Positions 1 through 10,034 of a DNA stretch of 64,000 nucleotides are shown in pieces (within the stretch, counting starts at the first letter, position 1; each line of letters begins with the position of its first letter). Where the stretch lies: positions 92,206 through 156,205 of the forward strand of contig DASUHB010000062.1 of assembly GCA_036273715.1 (NCBI GenBank), given 5' to 3'. Source of the stretch: Gemmatimonadaceae bacterium (GTDB lineage: Bacteria > Gemmatimonadota > Gemmatimonadetes > Gemmatimonadales > Gemmatimonadaceae). The translations under genes were made by a program, and so were the position numbers. A model generated the notes under the pieces. The model was not told the origin of the DNA. It saw only the letters and a list, made by a program, of their open reading frames with translations, and ran no database searches.

Positions 1-908
1 TCATCTTCCTTGAGATCGAATACCCACTTCGTGGTCGCGACACAGCCGGTGAGATAGCCGCCGGTAGTGTGCACGATCCCCTTTGGCTTGCCGGTCGTGC
101 CCGACGTGTAGAGGATGTAGAGCACGTCCTCCGCGTCCATCTCTTCGGGCGCGCAGTCGGCATCGACATCCCTCATGAGCTCGTGCCACCAGTGATCGCG
201 CTTCGCGTGCATCGACGCTGCCGATTCATCGCCCTGGCCGCCGGGCCGTCGTTGGACGACCACCACGTGCTCGATGCTCGGCGTTTCCTCGAGAGCTTTG
301 TCGGCGTTGCGCTTGAGCGGCACGATCTGTCCGCGGCGATACCCGCCGTCGGCCGTGATGAGCACCTTGGCTTGCGCATCGTTGATCCGGTCTCGCAGCG
401 ACTCAGCCGAGAATCCCCCGAATACCACGGAATGCGGCGCGCCGATCCGAGCGCACGCGAGCATCGCGATCGCCGCTTCGGGAATCATGGGCAGATAGAT
501 CGCGACGCGGTCGCCGCGGTTCACGCCGAGCCGGCGCAGCACGTTGCCGAACCTGCACACTTCCCGGTGCAGATCCCAATACGTGAAGGTGCGCGTGTCA
601 CCGGGTTCGCCCTCCCAGATGAGAGCCGCTTTGTTGCGGCGGGGACCGCGGAGATGACGGTCCAGGCAGTTGACCGATGCGTTGAGCTTCCCTCCGAGGA
701 ACCACTTGGCCCACGGCGCATTCCACTCGAGCACTTTCGTGAACGGCGTGGACCACTCGAGCTCGCGGGCCTGCTGGGCCCAGAAAGCCTCCGGGTCCCT
801 GGCCGCGCGGTCGTAGACATCGCGTGAGGGGACGTTGGCGGCGCGCGAAAACTCGGCCGTCGGCGTGAACTTGCGTGTTTCCTGGAGCAGCACGTCGATG
901 TCGGTCAT
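1..908 (-). CDS. acsA: Acetyl-CoA synthetase, N-terminal part (cut by window edge)
   Basis: AMP-forming acetyl-CoA synthetase, which converts acetate, ATP and CoA to acetyl-CoA in the cytoplasm. Translating the minus strand from the ATG at 908 gives about 302 residues without a stop. The N-terminal ACS domain is followed by the adenylation core, with the P-loop-like motif [11 protein letters not shown] near residue 280 and a conserved [12 protein letters not shown] stretch near residue 160. The family is about 650 residues long, so roughly half is present and the rest lies left of the window. It diverges from the ccmA gene across a 170-base gap. No copy of the dispersed heptamer was seen in this part. 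The long plus-strand reading frame over the same bases is an antisense shadow. Confidence 0.93.
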   Translation of the reverse strand, partial: MTDIDVLLQETRKFTPTAEFSRAANVPSRDVYDRAARDPEAFWAQQARELEWSTPFTKVLEWNAPWAKWFLGGKLNASVNCLDRHLRGPRRNKAALIWEGEPGDTRTFTYWDLHREVCRFGNVLRRLGVNRGDRVAIYLPMIPEAAIAMLACARIGAPHSVVFGGFSAESLRDRINDAQAKVLITADGGYRRGQIVPLKRNADKALEETPSIEHVVVVQRRPGGQGDESAASMHAKRDHWWHELMRDVDADCAPEEMDAEDVLYILYTSGTTGKPKGIVHTTGGYLTGCVATTKWVFDLKED

Positions 909-1076
909 GGCACGAGCGGAGTTGAGGGTGGGTTCGAGGTACCTTATGCGGCGCCCCGCAGGGCGTCCAGAGCGACGGCATCCTTCATACCGCGTTCCGC
1001 GCGCGGCGGCGACGCGCTACTGTTGAGTCATGATTGGCACGACTCGACCGCGGCCGCGCGGCGTCACGGACGCATC

Positions 1077-1814
1077 GTGGCGACATCGGCGATAGTGGCG
1101 GAGGCGCGGCACGCGGTCGAGGTCGAGGCGCTGGTGCGCGCGTTCGGGCCGCGGCGCGCGGTGGACGGCGTGTCGTTCGCGCTCGATGCGGGCGACTGCC
1201 TGGCGGTGTTCGGGCCTAACGGAGCAGGGAAGACGACCCTGCTGCGCGTGCTGGCCGGCCTGCTGCGCCCCACGCGCGGCCGCGCATCGGTCGCCGGCGT
1301 AGCGCTGCCGGGCGGTCCCGAGGCGCGACGTCACATCGGGTTCATCTCGCACGCGAGCATGCTGTACGGCGCGCTGTCGGCGCGCGAGAACGTCGAACTG
1401 GCGGCGCGATTGTTCGGCGTTCGGGATCCGCGGCGCGCCGCCGGGCGCGTGCTCGAGGTGATGCGGATGACGCCGCGCGCCGATACGCCCGTGCGATCGC
1501 TGAGCCGCGGCATGCAGCAGCGCGTGAGCATTGCGCGCGCCACGGTGCACGACCCGACGGTGGTGCTGCTCGACGAGCCGTTCACCGGTCTCGACGCCGC
1601 CGGCGCGGCGGCGTTGTCGGCTGCGTTAGGCATCCTGCGCCAGTCGGGCGCCGCGCTGGTGATGGTGACGCACAACATCGAGGAAGGCCTCGCACTGGCG
1701 ACGCACGCCGCGGTGATGACCGCCGGCACGTTCGCGCGATACGAACCACGCGAGGGCATCGATGCGCGTGAGTATGCGGATGCCTACCGACGGCTCGTGA
1801 CGCTCGATGCCTGA
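1077..1814 (+). CDS. ccmA: Haem exporter ATP-binding protein CcmA
   Basis: ABC ATPase of the CcmABCD complex, which releases haem-loaded CcmE during cytochrome c maturation. Visible motifs are the Walker A GPNGAGKTT, the signature LSRGMQQRVSIARA, the Walker B VVLLDEP and the H-loop TH. Size (about 245 residues) fits CcmA. The reading frame extends upstream to a TTG at 1023, but the homologous part begins after about residue 20, so the GTG at 1077 is preferred; GTG 1095 is also possible. The stop overlaps the start of ccmB by 8 bases, implying translational coupling. The Walker A codons CCT AAC carry a copy of the dispersed heptamer. Confidence 0.88.
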   Translation: MATSAIVAEARHAVEVEALVRAFGPRRAVDGVSFALDAGDCLAVFGPNGAGKTTLLRVLAGLLRPTRGRASVAGVALPGGPEARRHIGFISHASMLYGALSARENVELAARLFGVRDPRRAAGRVLEVMRMTPRADTPVRSLSRGMQQRVSIARATVHDPTVVLLDEPFTGLDAAGAAALSAALGILRQSGAALVMVTHNIEEGLALATHAAVMTAGTFARYEPREGIDAREYADAYRRLVTLDA

Positions 1815-2493
1815 CGCGTTCGGCGCCGCGCTCCTGATCGCGCGCAAGGACCTGGCCATCGAGTTCCGGACGCGCACGGCGTTCTTCTCGGCCGTCGTGT
1901 TCGCCCTGCTGGCGATCGTGATTTTCTTTTTTGCCTGGGATCCGACCGCCGTGGCGGCGTCCGATCTCGCCCCCGGCGTCCTGTGGGTGATCTTCACCTT
2001 CGCGGGACTGCTCGGCCTTCACCGCTCGTTCGGCGTCGAGCTCGAGGACCGCGCACTGGATGGTCTGCTCGGCGCGCCGATTCCGCGGCACGCCATCTAC
2101 CTCGGGAAGGCGATGGCCAACCTGGTGTTCGTGCTCGCGATCGAGGTGATCGCCGTGCCCGCGGTGGCGCTGTTCTACGACATGCCGTTAGGCGGATTTG
2201 CCGGCGCCGCCGCCCTGGCGGCGCTCATGATTCTGGCGGCCATCGGGCTGGTCGCGGTCGGCACGTTGTTCGCCGCCATGTCGGTCAACACGCGGCTCGG
2301 CGAGCTGCTGCTGCCGATGTTGTCCCTCCCGTTTTTCGTGCCGATCGTGGTCCCGGCCGCGCAGACGACGGCGCGACTCTTACTCGGGCGCCCGGTGATC
2401 GAGTCCATCGCATGGCTGAAAATTCTCCTCGCCTTCGATTTGGTGTTCGTGGCCGCGTGTACGCTGGCGTTCCCGTACACCATCGAAGACTGA
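1807..2493 (+). CDS. ccmB: Haem exporter permease CcmB
   Basis: Membrane subunit partner of CcmA. The 228-residue product has about six hydrophobic segments, starts with an IARKDLAIEFRTR amphipathic stretch typical of CcmB, and has the conserved LLLPMLSLPFFVPIVV segment near residue 165. It overlaps ccmA by 8 bases and is followed after about 115 bases by ccmC, so the set is probably one operon. Length matches the family (about 220 residues). The call rests on family-like sequence plus position. Confidence 0.9.
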   Translation: MPDAFGAALLIARKDLAIEFRTRTAFFSAVVFALLAIVIFFFAWDPTAVAASDLAPGVLWVIFTFAGLLGLHRSFGVELEDRALDGLLGAPIPRHAIYLGKAMANLVFVLAIEVIAVPAVALFYDMPLGGFAGAAALAALMILAAIGLVAVGTLFAAMSVNTRLGELLLPMLSLPFFVPIVVPAAQTTARLLLGRPVIESIAWLKILLAFDLVFVAACTLAFPYTIED

Positions 2494-2608
2494 CGGCCGA
2501 GGCCGTCCGCGTTGCCATTCGACACGAGCGCTTAAGGACGGGCTTGGCCCAAGCACAATCCACCGCCATCTTTGGCTGTCGGCAGTGCCTTACCCCGTCT
2601 CCTCAGGA

Positions 2609-3340
2609 ATGACAGATACCGCTGCTCGAGCATCAATGCGCGCCAGCGACGCGACACCTGCCCCCCGTGTCGCGCCGCCGACGTTCGACTGGTTGTTCGT
2701 CGTGGCGGTGCTCGCTGTGGTGGGCACCTTCATTCGCGCGATCTTCTTCACGCCGATGGACGCGCTGCAGGGCCCGGCGCAGAAGATCTACTACGTGCAT
2801 CCGCCATCGGCGTGGGTCGCGTTTCTCGCGTTCGGCGTCGTGGCAGTGGCGAGCATCGGCTATCTCTGGATGAAGGACATGCGCCTCGACCGGCTCGCCG
2901 AGTCGTCCGCCGAGGTGGGTGTGGTGTTCACGACGATCACGCTGATCACCGGATCGTTGTGGGGCAAACCGATCTGGGGCACGTGGTGGACGTGGGATGC
3001 GCGCCTGACGTCGACGCTGTTCCTGTGGTTCATCTACGTCGGGTATCTGATTCTCCGCGGCGCCGTGGAGGACCGCGCGATGCGCGCCCGCTACGCGGCT
3101 GTGTTAGGCATTTTGGGATCGTTGCTCATCCCGTTCATCCACCTGAGCGTGTATCTGTTCCGCACGCTGCATCCGATGCCCATCATCGGCAAGCCGAGCA
3201 AGCCGTCCTTGCCCAACGACATGCTGATCACGTTCCTGATGGCGTTCTGCTCGTTCACGCTGCTGTACCTGGCGCTGCTGCGCGCGCGGTACCGGCTGGC
3301 GGCGGATGAGATGCTGCTCGAGGCGGAGGACGGCCGATGA
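2609..3340 (+). CDS. ccmC: Haem exporter protein CcmC
   Basis: CcmC places haem on CcmE at the periplasmic face of the membrane. The protein has six predicted membrane helices and the haem-handling tryptophan-rich motif GTWWTWDARLTS, followed by a second conserved segment KPSKPSLP. The open frame starts at a GTG at 2585, but the ATG at 2609 lies just after a CAGGA ribosome-binding sequence and removes a non-conserved leader, so it is preferred. Its stop codon overlaps the ATG of the next small gene (ATGA). Length is about 243 residues, normal for the family. Confidence 0.92.
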   Translation: MTDTAARASMRASDATPAPRVAPPTFDWLFVVAVLAVVGTFIRAIFFTPMDALQGPAQKIYYVHPPSAWVAFLAFGVVAVASIGYLWMKDMRLDRLAESSAEVGVVFTTITLITGSLWGKPIWGTWWTWDARLTSTLFLWFIYVGYLILRGAVEDRAMRARYAAVLGILGSLLIPFIHLSVYLFRTLHPMPIIGKPSKPSLPNDMLITFLMAFCSFTLLYLALLRARYRLAADEMLLEAEDGR

Positions 3341-3483
3341 TCCCGCAGAATGCCGGCTACTACCACGCGGCGTACCTCGTCGTCATCGTCGTGCACGCGG
3401 CGTATGCGGTGAGCATCTGGCTGCGGCGGCGCACGGTGCGCCGGCGCCTGGCGGATGCGAGCGACTCGGGCCCGCGCGACTGA
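3337..3483 (+). CDS. ccmD: CcmD-like small membrane protein
   Basis: A 48-residue gene that begins in an ATGA overlap with the ccmC stop. It encodes MIPQNAGYYHAAYLVVIVVH followed by the rest of one membrane helix and an arginine-rich cytoplasmic tail (WLRRRTVRRR). CcmD is a 45-70-residue protein with exactly this plan, and in many genomes it follows ccmC. It is thought to help release haem-CcmE from CcmABC. The call is from position, size and topology, since CcmD has little sequence conservation. Confidence 0.75.
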   Translation: MIPQNAGYYHAAYLVVIVVHAAYAVSIWLRRRTVRRRLADASDSGPRD

Positions 3484-3509
3484 GCGCCCGCGCGGGCCCG
3501 ACGGTTCCG

Positions 3510-4778
3510 TTAGGCGCGGCCGCCGCGTTCGGCGATGAGGCGCATCGCCGGCTCGCTCACGAGTTGCTTGAACACGAACCGCTGGCCCCATGACAGCGGC
3601 GTGATGTCGCGATATTCGCGCATCGGGTCGGCGCCGTATCCCGGGTGGATCTGCTTGCGCAGCGATGCCCGAACGTTGGGATCGGCGCCGCGCTCGAGTA
3701 GCAACTGCGTGAACGGCGCCTCGAACGGTCCGCCGCGATGGTTCATCCAGAATGCCGGCTGCGACACTACGGTATTGAAGAGCGCGGTATGACCGCCGAA
3801 TCCGTCTCGGTCGATGGCGGCCCTCACATTCACATCCATCCGCTGCTCCAGCAGCCACCGCGCGATCTCGATCTCGTCGTAGTCGACGCACATGTGGAGC
3901 AGCGTCGTCCCGCCGAGCGGTGTGCCGTGCGTGGCCAGCACCTCATCGTGGCAGCCGAGCCCGGGTGGGTAGATCTCGGCGAAGGCGAACGTGCGATGCA
4001 ACAAGGACGGATCGCGGTGCAGGTGCCACTCGAGTAGATCGATGCGACCGCGGTGCAGCGCCATCACCGGCGTGTCCGGCAGCTCGAGGCCGTGCGCGAC
4101 GTACATCTCGAGAATCGCGTGCTTGGCCGATGGGTTCCGGCTGTCGGACTCGAGCACCACATCCACCGGTGCGACGCAACGGCCCTCCGCGTCGACCACC
4201 GGCGCACCGAGCTCGAGCATCAGCGCCGTGCCTTCGACGCTCAGCGTGTACGCAGGGCCGCTGAGCGAGTCGGCCGTCGGGCGAGGCGAGCCTAACCGGC
4301 GGTGGAGGCGGCGGGCCGTGCCGACCTTCCCCTGCAGGGTGGCGCGGCCCACGGCATGCTCGAGATCCGACGCACCCAGCTCGAGCAGGGCGTCGATGAT
4401 GCGGTCGCGGCCCAGATTGGCGGCGTAGCTCATGGGTGGACCCCAGTTGCTGTTGGTGCGGATGAGCGCCTGCTCGTGGAGCAACTCGGGGAACTTGACG
4501 ATGAGCGCGCGCACGGCGTCGACGTCGTCGCGCCAGATCGCATCGGTGAGCTCGCACGCGTGGACCAAGCGCGGCCAGCTTTGCGCCTCATAGCTGCGGG
4601 CGAGCACGAGTTGCGCGTCGGCGAGCGTGGCCCGCGCGGGATCGATCGGGCGGGGATGAAACGCGGCGAAGTCGGCGAGGGCCGATGCATCGCGCTCGTG
4701 CGCGGCACGCAGCAGATCTTTGGCTTGGTGGCGGAGCTGCTCGAGGTCGGGTCGGACCGGCAAGCGGCGGTTAGGCAT
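3510..4778 (-). CDS. Ankyrin-repeat protein with conserved N-terminal module
   Basis: Protein of 422 residues. The first 65 residues form a charged helical module (LEQLRHQAKDLLRAAHERD, then a SYEAQSWPRLVHACELT segment). Ankyrin-type repeats follow, with LLELGASDLEHA, LLEQRMDVNVRA and LLLERGADPNVRA. No enzymatic motif is seen, so it is probably a cytoplasmic protein-binding scaffold. The ATG at 4778 is chosen because AGGAGG lies 7 bases upstream; the open frame runs further to 4925 without similarity. The stop TAA is inside a GCCTAAC heptamer. A second protein of the same design lies at 10626-12230, so the two are paralogues. Confidence 0.85.
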   Translation of the reverse strand: MPNRRLPVRPDLEQLRHQAKDLLRAAHERDASALADFAAFHPRPIDPARATLADAQLVLARSYEAQSWPRLVHACELTDAIWRDDVDAVRALIVKFPELLHEQALIRTNSNWGPPMSYAANLGRDRIIDALLELGASDLEHAVGRATLQGKVGTARRLHRRLGSPRPTADSLSGPAYTLSVEGTALMLELGAPVVDAEGRCVAPVDVVLESDSRNPSAKHAILEMYVAHGLELPDTPVMALHRGRIDLLEWHLHRDPSLLHRTFAFAEIYPPGLGCHDEVLATHGTPLGGTTLLHMCVDYDEIEIARWLLEQRMDVNVRAAIDRDGFGGHTALFNTVVSQPAFWMNHRGGPFEAPFTQLLLERGADPNVRASLRKQIHPGYGADPMREYRDITPLSWGQRFVFKQLVSEPAMRLIAERGGRA

Positions 4779-4995
4779 GACGAGCCTCCTGGGTGCGCCC
4801 GTGGTCCGCCGGCATCGGGCAGAGGAGGTTCGTGAAAACCGTGGCCTGTCGTATCGCCAACTCAGGTGGACTCGGTCCTGTCCGCGGACGGGAGGCGCCC
4901 TGCGCGCCATGCTCCAGCGTAGCACCAGAGCCGCGGCGGGTCAAGCAACGCCGGGTGGGCTAGAGGAGACCAACGCAGCCCGCGGCGCCGACCAC

Positions 4996-5037
4996 GACGA
5001 AACGCGGGCCGCGCACCTGCGCGACCCGCGTTTCGTC
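4996..5037. terminator. Strong hairpin, probable transcription terminator
   Basis: GACGAAACGCGGG at 4996-5008 pairs perfectly with CCCGCGTTTCGTC at 5025-5037, a 13-bp stem. It sits just past the end of the minus-strand lipoprotein gene that stops at 5057, where a terminator is expected. There is no T-run, so intrinsic termination is an inference. Confidence 0.6.
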
Positions 5038-5056
5038 CACCGGCATCCTCCGAGGG

Positions 5057-6730
5057 CTACCGGTTAGGCATGGCACTCCGCAGCACGTGCGTCGGCCGCC
5101 GGATCGTGCCCGTCGGCACCACGAGCGGCGCGGTATCGATGCTGGTGACGGCGGCCAGCACGTTCTGATTCAACGCGTCGTACGCCAGGACCACATCGCT
5201 CGTACCCGGCGTCAGGGCGGACGAGCAGGCGACGTACAACCCGGTCATGCCGGTCGTGACCTGATACGCGCGCAGCGACGACGAGGACAGATCGGCGGTG
5301 CTGCAGGCGAAGTTGCCGCCTGCGTTCGTCATCGCCGAGCCCAGGTTCGAGAGAAAGGCGTTCTCGATCGGGAAGTACCGGCCGTACGTCGGCGGATTCT
5401 CACCGACGAACACCACACGACCGCCATCCTTCGCGAACTGCTTGATGGTGTTGATCTCGACCGGCGTGAACGCCTGCGTCGGCAGGAAGAAGATGATGAG
5501 CTTCACATCGCTCGGGATCGACGTCAGGCTGCCGGCGCTCGTGCTGATCGTGGACACCGTATAGCCCTGGCCGGTCATTGCCGACGTCGCACTGCTCAGG
5601 TTGCCGATGCAGGCGGAGTTGCAGAGCGAGCCGTGCCCGAAGTCGAGCCATACCGTCTTGCCCGACGCGCGGGCGCCCGCGGCCGTGTACGACACGAGGT
5701 TGCGCATCAGAATCGCGTTGCTCGAATCGGCCGTGAGTGCGGCGTTCTGGAACAGGCCAATGTCATTGAACACAACCAGGTCGCCGCCGGGGGTCGGCCC
5801 GAGCGAAACCTGAATGGATGCGGCGTTGCTCTCGACGCCTTCGGCGAACGCGACGATTTGCGCGCTGCCGTCCGCGACCGCGGTCACGAGACCCGTGGAA
5901 TCGACCGTCGCAATCGCGGAGTCGCTCGACGCCCACGTGAACGAGGCCACGGTTGCCGCGGTGCTATCGGCATGGTGCGCCGTCGCGCTCAGCTGCACCG
6001 TGGCGCCGACCGACGTCAACGTGTCGGCCGCGGGCGCGACCGCCACCGACGCGACCAGATGCCCAACGGAGAACACGACGTGCGCGCTGCACGCCCCGTG
6101 GCAGGACGGTGCGACGACGGTCACCGTGTCGGTGCCGAAGTGCGCCGCGGTCACGGCGGCGGAGTCGCCGCCGGCGAACGGCGTGACGACGAGGACGCTG
6201 TCGGCGCCGTGCGACCAGGCGAGGCCGGTCGAGTCGACCGACACGCCATCGAAGCCTAACGCCCGCGCCGAGACGACCATCTGCGCGCCGATCGTCGGCA
6301 GGGTGGCCGCGCCGTCGGGTGCCGTGATGCGCGCACCGGAGAGACCGACGTGCACGACGCCGGAAGTGCGGAGGCTTTCGCTCGCACCCACGACATCGAC
6401 GGACACTGTCGCGCTGCCGGGGCGGGCCGCGGTCACGCGGATCGAATCGCCGTTCGCCAGCGTCTGGATGGAAAGCACGGACGGCGCGCTGTTGGTCCAC
6501 GACAGCTGCGGCGCGGCAAGGGTATCGCCGTGTTGGTCGAGCACGCTCGCGCGGAACGTCACGGACTGGCCGACCACGAGGCTGTCGGCCCATGCCATGG
6601 CATGGATCTGCGACGCGACGCTGTGCTTGGGATTGGTGCCGCTCTCGTGGTCGCAGGCGGTAAGTCCGGCGAGCATCACGATACCCGCCAGCGTTAGGCG
6701 CAGCGGGTTGGGGATCGATGATCGGGTCAT
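5057..6730 (-). CDS. Exported lipoprotein with Ig-like (BIG2) domains
   Basis: Protein of 557 residues with a lipoprotein signal peptide ending in the lipobox LTAC (residue 26), so it is probably anchored to the membrane facing outward. Two or three bacterial Ig-like BIG2 domains follow; the clearest is near residues 240-315 with the typical FTWASSDSAIATVDSTGLVT. Residues 320-540 look like a GATase1/ThuA-like domain that holds a phosphate-binding-type segment (KQFAKDGGRVVFVGENPP). Function is unknown; adhesion or cell-surface binding is plausible. A terminator hairpin lies downstream. Confidence 0.75.
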   Translation of the reverse strand: MTRSSIPNPLRLTLAGIVMLAGLTACDHESGTNPKHSVASQIHAMAWADSLVVGQSVTFRASVLDQHGDTLAAPQLSWTNSAPSVLSIQTLANGDSIRVTAARPGSATVSVDVVGASESLRTSGVVHVGLSGARITAPDGAATLPTIGAQMVVSARALGFDGVSVDSTGLAWSHGADSVLVVTPFAGGDSAAVTAAHFGTDTVTVVAPSCHGACSAHVVFSVGHLVASVAVAPAADTLTSVGATVQLSATAHHADSTAATVASFTWASSDSAIATVDSTGLVTAVADGSAQIVAFAEGVESNAASIQVSLGPTPGGDLVVFNDIGLFQNAALTADSSNAILMRNLVSYTAAGARASGKTVWLDFGHGSLCNSACIGNLSSATSAMTGQGYTVSTISTSAGSLTSIPSDVKLIIFFLPTQAFTPVEINTIKQFAKDGGRVVFVGENPPTYGRYFPIENAFLSNLGSAMTNAGGNFACSTADLSSSSLRAYQVTTGMTGLYVACSSALTPGTSDVVLAYDALNQNVLAAVTSIDTAPLVVPTGTIRRPTHVLRSAMPNR

Positions 6731-6886
6731 GGTCTCAGGCGAAAAGGAGGAGGACGGTCGACGGTTTCGCCTGAGTATCGTCGTGCCGATCTCAGGCTTT
6801 AGATCGACTGCCTTTTCGCGGAGATTCCCTTACGAACTGTCAGGCAATCCCTGACGCGCCAGCGCGTCGAGGGACGATCGGGCTCC

Positions 6887-9550
6887 TCAGTCGGAGCGCA
6901 TGCTCGAGAGCGGGTCGACCCTGGTAGCCCGGTGGGCCGGGACGACAGACGCCACGGTCACGATGAGGAGCGAGCCGGCGGCGACCAGGGCGTAGGTCGT
7001 GACGTCCAGCGGGCCGACGCCGTAGAGGGCGCCGGTGAGGAGGCGCGCGCCGGCCACGGCGCCCGCGATTCCCAACGAGAGCCCGACGATCGACCAGGCG
7101 AGTCCGCGCCGGGCGACGAGCGCCAGGACGCTGGCCGGCGTTGCGCCTAACGCGAGGCGGACGCCGAATTCGCGCGTCCGCGTCGAGACCTCGTACGCGA
7201 GCACGCCGTAAATGCCCAACGTCGCCAGCACGAGCGCCAATCCGGCGAAGCTTCCTGCGAGCCCGAGCGCGAAGCGCCGCGCGGCGAGACTCGCGCCGAC
7301 GACGTCGTCCATCGGCTCGATGTTCCGAAGCGGCATGGAGGGATCCACATCCTTCACCGCGCGCCGCAGCGCGTCGATTGCCGCCCGGGCGTCAGACGTG
7401 CGCATCACGACCGACAAGGTGTGGGACCACGCCTCCTGCGCGTGCATCACGTACAGCGTGGGGATGGGCGGTTGGTCGAGCCCCCCGCTGCGCACGTCGC
7501 CCACGACGCCGACGATGGTCATCCATTCGCCGTTCGGGTCAGGCCCGATGCGAATGCGCTTTCCGACGGCATCGCCATTGCTGAAGTAGCGGCGCGCCGC
7601 GGTCTGGTTGACGAGGACGCGCTTCGGACCGTCCGGGGTGTCCGACGCATCGAAGCGCCGGCCGGCCAGCAGCGGAATGCGCATCGCCTCGAGGTAGTGG
7701 CCGCGGATGGCGACATACGCCATATCGGGCAGACGCGATTCGTCTACCGGCTGCCCCTCGATGCGCATGCTGGTGGAGACCGAGCCTTGCGTCGGAAGGA
7801 TCGTTGCGGCGCCGGCCGCGATCACCGCCGGCGCGCGCGCGATTTCGCCTAACACACCGTCGTAGAACGCGTTGGTCGTCGGAACCGAGTCGTAGCGCGG
7901 ACCGCTGACGCGCAGCTGCGCCGTCACGACGTGCGCTGGATCGAAGCCGAGTTGCACGCCCGTGAGCTCGGTGAAGCTGCGCGTGAGAAGCCCGGCGCCG
8001 ACCAGCAGCATCACCGCCAGCGCCACCTGTGCCGTGACCAGCACGCGCCGTACGCCGCCGCCGCTGCGCGTCGCGTTGGCGCCGCGCCCTCCTTCCTTGA
8101 GCGCGTCGCTGACGCCCGCGCCCATCGCGTGCAGCGCAGGGATGAGTCCGAACAGCGCGCCGGCGGCCACGGACAGGAGCACGCTGAAGGCGAGCACCTG
8201 CCGGTCGACGCCCACGGCGAACAGGGGCGGCAGGGTGCCGGGATTGATCGCCAGCAGGGCTCGCGTCGCCGCGATGGCGAGCGCCACGCCTAACGCGCCG
8301 CCGGCGCCTGCCAGCAGCAGCGATTCGGTGAGCAGTTGCCGGATGATGCGGCCGCGGCCGGCGCCGAGCGCCGCGCGGAGGGCGAGCTCCTGGCGGCGAC
8401 CGATGGTGCGCGAGAGTGTGAGGTTCATGAGATTCGCGCACGCGATGAGCAGCACGATCGCGGCAGCCGCCTGCAGCAGGAGCAGCGGCGTTCTCAGCGT
8501 GCCGGCGGCCCGCTCGTGCAACGGAGTCACGATCGCGTTGCGTCCGCTGTCGGCAGCCGGGTACTGCACGGCGAGGCGATGCGCCACCATCGCAAGATCC
8601 GCCCGGCCGGCCTCGAGCGACACGCCGGGGCGCAGGCGCCCGATGACGAGCACCCAGTGCTGCTTGCGCGTGATCTCGGGTCTGGCCAGATCATCGCGGA
8701 TGTCGAGCGGCAGATAGATGTCTTCGGTGCGGTCGAGCACGAAGCCGCGCGGCATCACGCCGATGACGGTCATGGAGCGGCCGTTGAGCACGAGGCGCCG
8801 TCCGACGGCGTGCGGATCGCTGCCTAACGCTCGCCGCCAGAAGTCCGAGGAGAGAACCACGCTGCTGCTGTCGCCGCTCGCGTCATCGTCGAACGTGCGG
8901 CCTAACGCTGCACCCACGCCCAGCACGCGGAAGAGATGGGCGTCCGCCGGGATGCCGTTGAGCGTCGTCGGATCCGCGCCGGCCGGCTGCCATACCACGG
9001 GACCCATCGCCGTCGAGTACGCGCCGAGATCGGTGAACGCGTGCTGCTGGGCACGGTAGTCGACGTAGTCGGGCGGCGACAGCGGCGCGTGCGTCCCCGG
9101 ATCGAACGGCCATGACTCGGTGACGGCGACGAGGCGGCCGGGATCGGCGTACGGAAGCGGCCGGAGCAGCACCGCGCGCACGACGCTGAATATCGCTGTG
9201 TTCGCGCCGATGGCGAGCGCGAGCGTGAGGAGCGAGATGGCGGCGAAGGCGGGCGAACGCCGCATCGTACGCAACGCGTAGCGCGCGTCCTGCCGCCACT
9301 CCGTTAGGCGGTCGGCGGCGCGGGCGGCGCGGTCGCTCCGCGCATCGGCAGCCCGACAGTACGTGCGGGTCCCCTCGAGGTCGCCGAACTCGGCCGCTGC
9401 GGCGCGGTGCGCATCGCCGGCGTTCATGCCGCCGGCGACCAGCTCGCGCACGCGCATGTCGAGGTGGAACGCGAGCTCTGCGTCCACCTCGCGCGCGATG
9501 TCGGCGCGCGATCGCCATGGAAAGCGAAACGATGGCCGCGGCCGCGTCAT
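6887..9550 (-). CDS. ADOP-family MacB-like ABC permease
   Basis: Protein of 887 residues. An N-terminal soluble extension (residues 1-80, with [15 protein letters not shown]) precedes two MacB-periplasmic-core/FtsX units. The first helix (residues 105-125) carries the family motif [20 protein letters not shown], and later parts include [10 protein letters not shown] and [21 protein letters not shown]. This plan is the acidobacterial duplicated orphan permease (ADOP) family, found with PadR regulators and without a dedicated ATPase in the same operon. It probably exports or pumps an unknown substrate with a separately encoded MacB ATPase. The PadR gene lies 10 bases upstream, so both are one operon. 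Confidence 0.92.
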   Translation of the reverse strand: MTRPRPSFRFPWRSRADIAREVDAELAFHLDMRVRELVAGGMNAGDAHRAAAAEFGDLEGTRTYCRAADARSDRAARAADRLTEWRQDARYALRTMRRSPAFAAISLLTLALAIGANTAIFSVVRAVLLRPLPYADPGRLVAVTESWPFDPGTHAPLSPPDYVDYRAQQHAFTDLGAYSTAMGPVVWQPAGADPTTLNGIPADAHLFRVLGVGAALGRTFDDDASGDSSSVVLSSDFWRRALGSDPHAVGRRLVLNGRSMTVIGVMPRGFVLDRTEDIYLPLDIRDDLARPEITRKQHWVLVIGRLRPGVSLEAGRADLAMVAHRLAVQYPAADSGRNAIVTPLHERAAGTLRTPLLLLQAAAAIVLLIACANLMNLTLSRTIGRRQELALRAALGAGRGRIIRQLLTESLLLAGAGGALGVALAIAATRALLAINPGTLPPLFAVGVDRQVLAFSVLLSVAAGALFGLIPALHAMGAGVSDALKEGGRGANATRSGGGVRRVLVTAQVALAVMLLVGAGLLTRSFTELTGVQLGFDPAHVVTAQLRVSGPRYDSVPTTNAFYDGVLGEIARAPAVIAAGAATILPTQGSVSTSMRIEGQPVDESRLPDMAYVAIRGHYLEAMRIPLLAGRRFDASDTPDGPKRVLVNQTAARRYFSNGDAVGKRIRIGPDPNGEWMTIVGVVGDVRSGGLDQPPIPTLYVMHAQEAWSHTLSVVMRTSDARAAIDALRRAVKDVDPSMPLRNIEPMDDVVGASLAARRFALGLAGSFAGLALVLATLGIYGVLAYEVSTRTREFGVRLALGATPASVLALVARRGLAWSIVGLSLGIAGAVAGARLLTGALYGVGPLDVTTYALVAAGSLLIVTVASVVPAHRATRVDPLSSMRSD

Positions 9551-9560
9551 ATGGCCTCGC

Positions 9561-9893
9561 TCATGCGGGCTTGAGCACTTTGGTCACCGCCTCCGCGTAC
9601 GTCCGCCACACCGCGGATTCGGCGCGCAGGCGCGACCGCCCGGCGGCCGTGAGCGTGTAGTACTTGGCCTTGCGATTGTTTTCCGACGTGCCCCAGGACG
9701 CCGAGACGAGCCGGCGTTCCTCCAACCGGTGCAGCGCCTGGTACAGCGCGGCGCCGTCGACGGCCAGCACGCCGTTGCTGCGCGCGTCGAGCCAGCGCGA
9801 GATGGCGTAGCCATGCATGGGCTCCCACGCCAGGGCACGCAGGATGAGAATGTCGACGGTGCCCTGCAACAACTCGGACGGCGTCCGGCTCAC
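9561..9893 (-). CDS. PadR-family transcriptional regulator
   Basis: Small winged-helix repressor of about 110 residues. The core ([59 protein letters not shown]) matches the PadR N-terminal HTH domain. The GTG at 9893 is preferred over the upstream ATG at 9950: homology begins there, GGAAGAG precedes it, and a long palindrome occupies 9900-9924. It is followed after 10 bases by the ADOP permease that it probably regulates together with itself. Confidence 0.9.
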   Translation of the reverse strand: MSRTPSELLQGTVDILILRALAWEPMHGYAISRWLDARSNGVLAVDGAALYQALHRLEERRLVSASWGTSENNRKAKYYTLTAAGRSRLRAESAVWRTYAEAVTKVLKPA

Positions 9894-9899
9894 GGGTCT

Positions 9900-9924
9900 C
9901 TTCCAGTCACCAGGTGAGTGGAAG
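9900..9924. promoter_or_regulatory. Palindromic operator of the PadR-ADOP operon
   Basis: The sequence has the form CTTCCA-G-TCACC-A-GGTGA-G-TGGAAG: two 11-bp half-sites in perfect dyad symmetry around a central A, apart from one G-G position. It ends 6 bases before the PadR GTG start and overlaps its ribosome-binding sequence. This fits an autorepression operator; the protein-DNA link is inferred from position. Confidence 0.7.
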
Positions 9925-10034
9925 GTCGTCCGGCGGTGCATGGCTGTCAAGGGGGTGCGCCCATGCCGCCGCCGGCCGCTCGTCCCGGTGGCGGGTTATT
10001 CATTCCATAGAGGGATTTGCATGGAGGTGCTACG

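Noticed and set aside
69..827. Long plus-strand frame of 252 residues
   Set aside because: Antisense to acetyl-CoA synthetase; basic, low-complexity product with no family pattern.
5087..6259. Plus-strand frame of 390 residues, very Arg-rich
   Set aside because: Shadow of the Ig-like lipoprotein gene; GC-rich DNA leaves antisense frames open.
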